Shown here in pieces: positions 7,146 through 10,744 of a stretch of DNA of 10,744 nt. How positions within the stretch are numbered: position 1 is the stretch's first letter; each line of letters opens with the position of its first letter. The notes under the pieces were generated by a model. It was given only the letters and a program-made list of their open reading frames with translations, was not told the origin of the DNA and searched no databases. Source of the stretch: an uncultured Duganella sp. (GTDB lineage Bacteria > Pseudomonadota > Gammaproteobacteria > Burkholderiales > Burkholderiaceae). Made by a program: the position numbers and the translations under genes. Location: NCBI GenBank assembly GCA_946482335.1, contig CAMLRG010000184.1, positions 1-10,744 of the forward strand. Reading direction: 5' to 3'.

Positions 7146-7776
7146 AGCGGCGCTCCCACAGCGCTTTCAAACGAGGCTCGTTATCGACTCGGCAGATGGC
7201 TGGCGTCATCTTTGGCGCTTCCTCGTAGAACCGCTCGCGCCAAGGCCCGAAGCGGGAAATCACCGCTACATACAAGTCAAGCACGCTCAAAGCATCGCCA
7301 AGCAGGTACTTCGCAGGACTGAGCTGGGAATCCATCGTCCGCCAGCAGAAAGCAATGCGCTCGTGCACCGCGTTCACCACGTCATCGCGCACACTTTGCG
7401 GCGCACCAATCCGCGCCACGTCCGGCTTGATCCAATGCAGCGAGTAAATTGCCGAAGAGACGAAAAACATCCAGCGCAGGAATTGCGCGCGCAACGGATC
7501 ATCCAAGGCCGGCGCCAATCCCGCCTCCGGATGCGAATCGGCGAGCCAGATAAGGATCGCCGCGCTTTCCGTCAGCGTCTCTCCAGTGGGCAGCACCAGT
7601 GTCGGCACCTGGCGCATCCCGTTCTGCTCGCCCACCCGTTCTCGCGCCGCCGCCGAGGTCCAGGTTTCACCCTCTATGAGCGAAAACTGCTTCCCCAGCA
7701 GCGTCAGCGCGGCTTCCACCGCCACGGAACCGGAACCTGCGGCTCCGTACAAGACAAACGCTCTTCCCTTGATCAT
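7138..7776 (-). CDS. Glutathione S-transferase-like protein
   Basis: The 212-residue protein has the two-domain GST layout: an N-terminal thioredoxin fold and an all-helical C-terminal domain. Visible are FVLYGAAGSGS (7-17) at the usual catalytic region, the cis-proline site QVPTL (Pro58), and TESAAILIWLAD (69-80), where Glu70-Ser71 should hold the gamma-glutamyl part of glutathione. The C-terminal folding motif LLGDALSVLDLYVAVISRF carries the N-capping pair Ser164/Asp167. The likely role is glutathione conjugation or reduction of an electrophile in the cytoplasm; the substrate is unknown. ATG 7776 gives a normal GST length and lies 7 bases after the VOC stop. A longer open frame to 8106 overlaps the VOC gene and is rejected. 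No strong Shine-Dalgarno is seen. Confidence 0.88.
   Translation of the reverse strand: MIKGRAFVLYGAAGSGSVAVEAALTLLGKQFSLIEGETWTSAAARERVGEQNGMRQVPTLVLPTGETLTESAAILIWLADSHPEAGLAPALDDPLRAQFLRWMFFVSSAIYSLHWIKPDVARIGAPQSVRDDVVNAVHERIAFCWRTMDSQLSPAKYLLGDALSVLDLYVAVISRFGPWRERFYEEAPKMTPAICRVDNEPRLKALWERRFA
7153..7157 (-). promoter_or_regulatory. Ribosome binding site supporting a TTG start
   Basis: GGGAG on the minus strand, within the GST-like coding sequence, stands 7 bases before TTG 7145-7143. It is the main reason to accept the rare start codon, because the next plausible starts lie inside the first membrane helix. Confidence 0.6.
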
Positions 7777-7783
7777 CGATTGC

Positions 7784-8170
7784 TCAGCCCTGGTGTTCGA
7801 AATTGAGCTCAACACCGTTTCCTGCCGGGTCCTTGAAGAAGATCTGAAGTATCCGCGTCTCTGGAACAACTGCCACGCGATATTGGATTCCGCGCATCTT
7901 GAGCTCACTCTCATACGCCTCACGATCCTTGCAAGCAAATGCAGCATGGTCAAACGTGCCGACCGGCCGGGCCGGCCGCTCCTCGGTGGATGTCGCTTCG
8001 GACAAATGCAACACCGCGTTTCCTCCAGCGTATAACCAATAGCCGAAGCTGCGGAATGGTGGCCTGTCGCCCACTTCCAGCCCAACCACGTCGCGGTAGA
8101 AATCACGCAACTGGTCGAGCAGCGCCCGCGGGGCGCGCAAATTGTAATGACTGAATCCGATGGCTGGCAT
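7784..8170 (-). CDS. VOC family (glyoxalase/bleomycin-resistance fold) protein
   Basis: This 128-residue single VOC protein is built from two beta-alpha-beta-beta-beta units. Candidate metal ligands are His8 (GFSHYNL), His55 (AVLHLSE), His75 (TFDHAAF) and Glu121 (GNGVELNFE); the last motif, KDPAGNGVEL, is a clear VOC hallmark. Such proteins act as lyases, isomerases, dioxygenases, fosfomycin-type transferases or drug-binding proteins, and the exact reaction cannot be read here. ATG 8170 is chosen over an ATG at 8197 because AGGAG lies 5 bases before it and the fold begins there. The AGGAG overlaps the TAG stop of the small membrane gene. Next to a GST-like gene, a role in detoxifying reactive small molecules is plausible. 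Confidence 0.9.
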   Translation of the reverse strand: MPAIGFSHYNLRAPRALLDQLRDFYRDVVGLEVGDRPPFRSFGYWLYAGGNAVLHLSEATSTEERPARPVGTFDHAAFACKDREAYESELKMRGIQYRVAVVPETRILQIFFKDPAGNGVELNFEHQG

Positions 8171-8178
8171 GGTGACTC

Positions 8179-8451
8179 CTAACGTGCCCGGCGCCACATG
8201 CCGTGCACTACCGAAAACAGGAATAATAAAAGCAGCAGTGGGTAGATGAGTAGCAGGTCTACCCGAATATTGCAGTCTCCCTTACACAGCACCCGCGCCA
8301 ACATCAGATATTCGTATGCCGCATAGCCCACCCAAGCAACCGAAGCAAGCAATGCTACCCGGCTTTGGGACCAGCGCCAAATCGCCACCTGGACGAGCGC
8401 GACCACCAATGCGAGCCACGGATGCGTAACGAAAATTCCGAGCAATTTCAT
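8179..8451 (-). CDS. Small three-helix membrane protein with CxxxC motif
   Basis: This 90-residue protein of unassigned function has three hydrophobic segments (about 10-26, 32-52, 65-84). A striking stretch between the last two reads LCKGDCNIRVDLLLIYP (55-71) and contains Cys56 and Cys60. The density of charged and cysteine residues in this short loop suggests a conserved functional site, and I have a vague memory of similar YEYLM...CNIRVDLLLIYP proteins in other proteobacteria. The start ATG overlaps the TGA of the SnoaL-like gene (ATGA at 8448-8451). GGAG is close before it. A longer start at 8496 would overlap that gene by 49 bases and is less likely. Confidence 0.78.
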   Translation of the reverse strand: MKLLGIFVTHPWLALVVALVQVAIWRWSQSRVALLASVAWVGYAAYEYLMLARVLCKGDCNIRVDLLLIYPLLLLLFLFSVVHGMWRRAR

Positions 8452-8861
8452 TGCTCCACTGGTGACAAGGTGTGAGCATCGCGCGCAAGTAGCCACTGCC
8501 CATTGGGCCGCTGACGATAGACCGTCAAGCGGTGCCCCGCGAGCCGCACGACGTCCCCGCTTGAACGCGCTGACAAGGCCAACGTATCCCGGCTTCGCGT
8601 GTAGGCAACATCACCGGCAACGACGACTTCCTCAATATCGCTGGTGCACTTGACCTGAAACCGCTCGACAGCGCTCGTGAAATTGGGCGAAAACCCTTCC
8701 TTGCCGAACGGTGCCTGACCGGGATTGAGAAAAACCGCATCGTCCGTCATCAAGCCCAGCAGAACGGGAAGATTGCCCGCATTGACAGCTTCGATCCAGG
8801 CCGAATGCGCCTTCACGATTTCGTCTTCGTCAGCCCCATCATTTTCCCTAGCTTTACCCAT
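8448..8861 (-). CDS. SnoaL-like/DUF4440 domain protein
   Basis: This 137-residue protein has the NTF2/cone-fold pattern of the SgcJ/DUF4440 group. An N-terminal helix (EDEIVKAHSAWIEAVNAGNL) is followed by the pocket-forming LMTDDAVFLNPGQAPFG (37-53), beta strands with EEVVVAGDVAYTRSR (77-91), and the closing GHRLTVYRQ and GQWLLARDAHTL (121-132). Members include polyketide-cyclase-like enzymes, ketosteroid-isomerase-like proteins and many proteins of unknown role. No catalytic assignment is possible. ATG 8861 has GAGG 7 bases upstream and overlaps the end of the DUF1801 gene by 8 bases, a coupling signature. The 3' end overlaps the next gene by 4 bases. Confidence 0.88.
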   Translation of the reverse strand: MGKARENDGADEDEIVKAHSAWIEAVNAGNLPVLLGLMTDDAVFLNPGQAPFGKEGFSPNFTSAVERFQVKCTSDIEEVVVAGDVAYTRSRDTLALSARSSGDVVRLAGHRLTVYRQRPNGQWLLARDAHTLSPVEQ

Positions 8862-9270
8862 AGCGCCGCCTCACTTCCGCGACAGAATTGCCCACGAGCG
8901 CCTCAAGCACCGTTAAATCGAGGTCGGCTAGACGCTTGAAATACAAGCACGATTTTCCCATCTTATGCTTGCCGAGCTTCGACAAAAGGAGCTCCTGCTC
9001 CTCACCTTCCGCGAACAAGTAGACCACAATTTCCCGCCCGCGGACCGCAAAGCCTGCCAATGGCGCTTCGCCACTTCTTCCACTGCCGTACGTATAGCGG
9101 TAACTGCCAAATCCAACAATGCTCGGCCCCCACATTTGAGGCGAATGACGCGCAACTTGCCCGAGTAACTCAATCAGTTTTCGGCAATCGACCAATTGCT
9201 GCTCGTCCGCTTTCGATGCCAGATAGGCATCCACATTGACGTTAGTCGGTTTGGTCTTGTTTTCTGACAT
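8854..9270 (-). CDS. DUF1801 domain protein
   Basis: This 138-residue protein has the full DUF1801 pattern. The N-terminal helix DVDAYL-type segment (VNVDAYLASKADEQQ, 11-25) leads into MWGPSIVGFGSYRYTYGSG (46-64), then the strands GFAVRGREIVVYLF and GKHKMGKSCLYFKRLADLDL (100-119). Proteins with this domain are small and cytoplasmic; their biochemical role is poorly defined, though the fold suggests ligand binding. ATG 9270 has a weak GAGAG 5 bases before it. A 36-base gap separates it from the upstream gene. At its 3' end it shares 8 bases with the SnoaL-like gene. GC content of its first line is about 50% by hand count, clearly lower than in the metH and ABC genes. Confidence 0.88.
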   Translation of the reverse strand: MSENKTKPTNVNVDAYLASKADEQQLVDCRKLIELLGQVARHSPQMWGPSIVGFGSYRYTYGSGRSGEAPLAGFAVRGREIVVYLFAEGEEQELLLSKLGKHKMGKSCLYFKRLADLDLTVLEALVGNSVAEVRRRYG

Positions 9271-9306
9271 GGTGCTCTCGCTTGTGTTTAACCGTCCGCG
9301 TAGGTT

Positions 9307-9666
9307 TCATCGGTTTCTCTCCTCGAGTGCGCCCAGCTCTTTAAGACCTTCAAGCGTATCTTGCGCGAGAGCGTGACTTGGCCAGCGGCCAAAATGCCAT
9401 CCAAGATCTTCCAACGCCATGCTTACATCAAGCATGTGTGTTGCGCCCATGGCACGTAGCCCACACGGTAGTTTCATCAGTTCGACGTGCAACGCCTCCA
9501 TGTCATTCGAGACCGGCTCGAGTCTCGCATTGAGCTCAGACGCAAGTAGCTCAAAGAGTGCCTTATCGTCTGTGGCGTTTGCAATGTTGATCGGATGAAG
9601 GCAATTTCTCATGCTCATATCGGCTAAAGAGGCGGTGAGGTTCCCCCGTTTACTCAATGTACCCAT
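9307..9666 (-). CDS. Small unrecognised protein with a GWHFG segment
   Basis: I do not recognise this protein with confidence. From ATG 9666 it is 119 residues, mostly helical, soluble, without a signal peptide. The region LPCGLRAMGATHMLDVSMALEDLGWHFG and the ending EGLKELGALEE vaguely recall helical DMP19/DUF4375-like proteins, but this is a weak impression. The start is uncertain. ATG 9666 has GGCGG 6 bases upstream and overlaps the preceding GNAT gene by 17 bases; ATG 9618 and ATG 9612 would avoid the overlap but lack a ribosome site. A TTG at 9693 is less likely. One sampled line of the gene has about 48% GC. The C-terminus is short after the last motif, so a 3' truncation cannot be excluded. 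Confidence 0.65.
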   Translation of the reverse strand: MGTLSKRGNLTASLADMSMRNCLHPINIANATDDKALFELLASELNARLEPVSNDMEALHVELMKLPCGLRAMGATHMLDVSMALEDLGWHFGRWPSHALAQDTLEGLKELGALEERNR

Positions 9667-10075
9667 CTGCAGCCGCCCTTTGGGGGTCCGCAAAAATCGC
9701 CATGGCAGTGTTCATGCGGCGAAACCCGAATTTCTCGTAAAACGGCTCGCGTCCCGGGACAGCATACAGAATAATTTTCCGGTGCCCCTCGGACAAGCCA
9801 ATCAACCTTTGAATCAGCTCCTTACCAAGTCCCGTCCCCTGGTGGGCCGGATGGACCACTATGTCGCAAAGATAGGAACAATCCACGCCGTCAGCAACCG
9901 CGCGTCCCGCTGCGACGATCTTCCCGCCGTCAAATGCGATACAGGTGAACATGCTGTTGGAATAGGCCTTCTTTAACCAGTCGCCGCTCTTGATCCCAAG
10001 AGGAGCGATGCGATAAAGCTCGGACATCTCGTCCCAATCGATTGTGCCGCTGGCTTGTGACCATTGTATTGCCAT
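9650..10075 (-). CDS. GNAT family N-acetyltransferase (second copy type)
   Basis: This 141-residue protein of the GNAT fold is not a close copy of the other GNAT in the window. The core reads CDIVVHPAHQGTGLGKELIQRL (70-91), with the acetyl-CoA pyrophosphate loop Q79-G-T-G-L-G84, and the closing motif FYEKFGF (112-118). It resembles small bacterial GNATs that modify amines or act in stress resistance, but the substrate is unknown. ATG 10075 has a very good ribosome site, AGGAG with 5 bases spacing. It is the first gene of a run of eleven tightly spaced genes and follows a 137-base gap, so a promoter for the run may lie in that gap, although I see no convincing -35/-10 pair. Confidence 0.92.
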   Translation of the reverse strand: MAIQWSQASGTIDWDEMSELYRIAPLGIKSGDWLKKAYSNSMFTCIAFDGGKIVAAGRAVADGVDCSYLCDIVVHPAHQGTGLGKELIQRLIGLSEGHRKIILYAVPGREPFYEKFGFRRMNTAMAIFADPQRAAADGYIE

Positions 10076-10110
10076 AAAAACTCCTATGCTGTTGATTTAA
10101 TCGCGGGAAC

Positions 10111-10188
10111 CACTGGCGACGGCCCAGCCCTCTGCGGCCGCGACCAGACAACCCCCAGCCCCCGGTCGTCTGGCGGGTGAATCCAGTG
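10111..10188. repeat. Nested inverted repeat in the gap upstream of the GNAT gene
   Basis: The 137-base gap 10076-10212 holds a 10-bp inverted repeat: arms 10144-10153 (CCAGACAACC) and 10164-10173 (GGTCGTCTGG), loop of 10 bases. On a minus-strand transcript the single mismatch becomes a G-U pair, so the RNA stem is continuous. A second, 6-bp pair (10111-10116 and 10183-10188) encloses it and could be chance. No T-tract follows on either strand. It could end transcription of the reductase-like gene weakly, be an operator, or be a structured leader of the downstream run. Confidence 0.5.
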
Positions 10189-10212
10189 CTCGAGTAACCA
10201 AGCTCCCCACAG

Positions 10213-10744
10213 TTAAGCAGTGCGCTCTGGCGCGTTCGGATTGAGCCGCGCGCGTCGGTAGTGCATGACGACTGCGCCGTTGCTGAGCGGTCTCGCGGAG
10301 ACCAGCTCAAGCCGTCGCGTACTGGGCAGCCCGCTCTGATATAGGGTCGGGCCATGGCCGGCGATCCTCGGATGAACGAGAAACGTGTACTCGTCGATCA
10401 GATCCAGCCGATCCAGCGCGTTCGCGAGCTTGCCGCTGCCGAGGAGTACCCCGGCCGGCGTCGCATCCTTGAGCTTTTGCACGCTCGCGCGCAACTCGCC
10501 GGCTATGTGGTGGCTGTTAGTCCAAGGGAAGTCCGTTCGCGTCGACGACACGACGTACTTTGGCTTGGTCTCGAGCTTGAGTGCCCACTCGCGCATCGCC
10601 TGCGGCGCTTCCACTTCGCCACGCGCGACCGCCGGCCAGTAGCTCTCCATCATTTCATAGGTGACGCGGCCCCACAGCATCGCTCCAGCCTCGTCCATGA
10701 GGCGGGTGAAGAAGGCGTGCGTCTCGTCGTCCGCGATTCCCTCC
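10213..10744 (-). CDS. Dihydrofolate reductase/RibD C-terminal-like protein (N-terminus outside the window)
   Basis: The frame is open to the right edge, reading into EGIADDETHAFFTRL before the first internal Met (10698), so the true start lies beyond the window; the usual N-terminal strand with its SLDG-type motif is missing for that reason. The visible part has AMLWGRVTYEMMESYWP, KYVVSSTRTDFPW, VLLGSGKLANALDRLDLIDEYTFLVHPRIAGHGPTL and a final strand GAVVMHYRRA. These are typical of the RibD_C/YyaP-YwjB group of small NADPH-dependent reductase-fold proteins. The G-S-G-K segment should contact the NADPH phosphates. Its function is not known; it is unlikely to be the housekeeping folA because the sequence pattern is of the RibD-like branch. 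It is separated from the following GNAT by 137 bases and is probably its own unit. Confidence 0.9.
   Translation of the reverse strand, partial: EGIADDETHAFFTRLMDEAGAMLWGRVTYEMMESYWPAVARGEVEAPQAMREWALKLETKPKYVVSSTRTDFPWTNSHHIAGELRASVQKLKDATPAGVLLGSGKLANALDRLDLIDEYTFLVHPRIAGHGPTLYQSGLPSTRRLELVSARPLSNGAVVMHYRRARLNPNAPERTA

Noticed and set aside
7777..8106. N-terminal extension of the GST-like frame, suggesting a fusion protein
   Set aside because: The extra 110 residues are the wrong-frame reading of the VOC gene, which has its own good start and fold motifs.
9271..9306. attC half-site GTTAAAC (minus strand) before the DUF1801 gene
   Set aside because: The gap is only 36 bases and no matching RYYYAAC lies at a suitable distance in the preceding gene.
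10076..10218. Integron attC site after the reductase-like gene (GCTTAAC at its stop codon, hairpins in the gap)
   Set aside because: GCTTAAC fits the RYYYAAC half, but no complementary GTTRRRY partner is present on the other side, no integrase is seen, and the downstream genes overlap, which cassettes do not.
1..10744. CRISPR array, defence genes, IS elements, phage genes, tRNA or rRNA
   Set aside because: No regularly spaced repeats, no transposase or integrase motifs and no RNA gene signatures were found on reading both strands.

Overview
The window looks like a chromosomal piece of a high-GC betaproteobacterium. The protein sequences and the gene order around metH suggest the family Oxalobacteraceae (Massilia/Duganella/Janthinobacterium type), but this is an inference from sequence style, not a database match. 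No rRNA, tRNA, CRISPR array, insertion sequence, transposase, integrase or phage gene was seen.

Layout. The only plus-strand gene is the 3' part of metH (cobalamin-dependent methionine synthase), which enters from the left edge and stops at 1607. It converges on a long minus-strand series that fills the rest of the window. The 85-base convergent gap holds a small repeat element: a perfect 12-bp inverted repeat (1663-1690) plus a nearly identical direct half-copy (1618-1631). Reading the minus strand in the direction of transcription (right to left), the genes are: a RibD/dihydrofolate-reductase-like protein cut by the right edge; a 137-base gap with an inverted repeat; a GNAT acetyltransferase; a small unrecognised protein; a DUF1801 protein; a SnoaL/DUF4440-like protein; a 90-aa membrane protein; a VOC (glyoxalase-fold) protein; a glutathione S-transferase-like protein; a 172-aa membrane protein that probably starts at TTG; a second GNAT; a YafJ-type class II glutamine amidotransferase; an EAL-HDOD protein; a strong intrinsic terminator; and an ABC-2 exporter pair (ATPase, then permease).

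How the genes fit together. From 10075 down to 4010 eleven genes follow each other on one strand with gaps of at most 55 bases and five overlaps. Two of the overlaps are ATGA start/stop junctions and two are 8-base overlaps. No terminator was seen inside the run, so it could be transcribed as one unit and is partly translationally coupled. The small genes in 6166-10075 belong to families often linked to detoxification, stress or small-molecule modification (GNAT, VOC, GST, SnoaL-like, DUF1801). Sample lines in this part are near 50% GC by hand count, against 67-78% in sample lines of metH and the ABC genes, so this block may be a more recent or less constrained acquisition. The amidotransferase, EAL-HDOD and ABC genes next to metH look like ordinary core genome.

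The most unusual local arrangement is the terminator after the EAL-HDOD gene. Its U-tract ends two bases before the Shine-Dalgarno sequence of the ABC ATPase, which leaves no room for a promoter between them. The exporter must therefore be expressed by read-through, by regulated termination, or by RNA processing. I did not find a clearly new defence, mobile or biosynthetic system.
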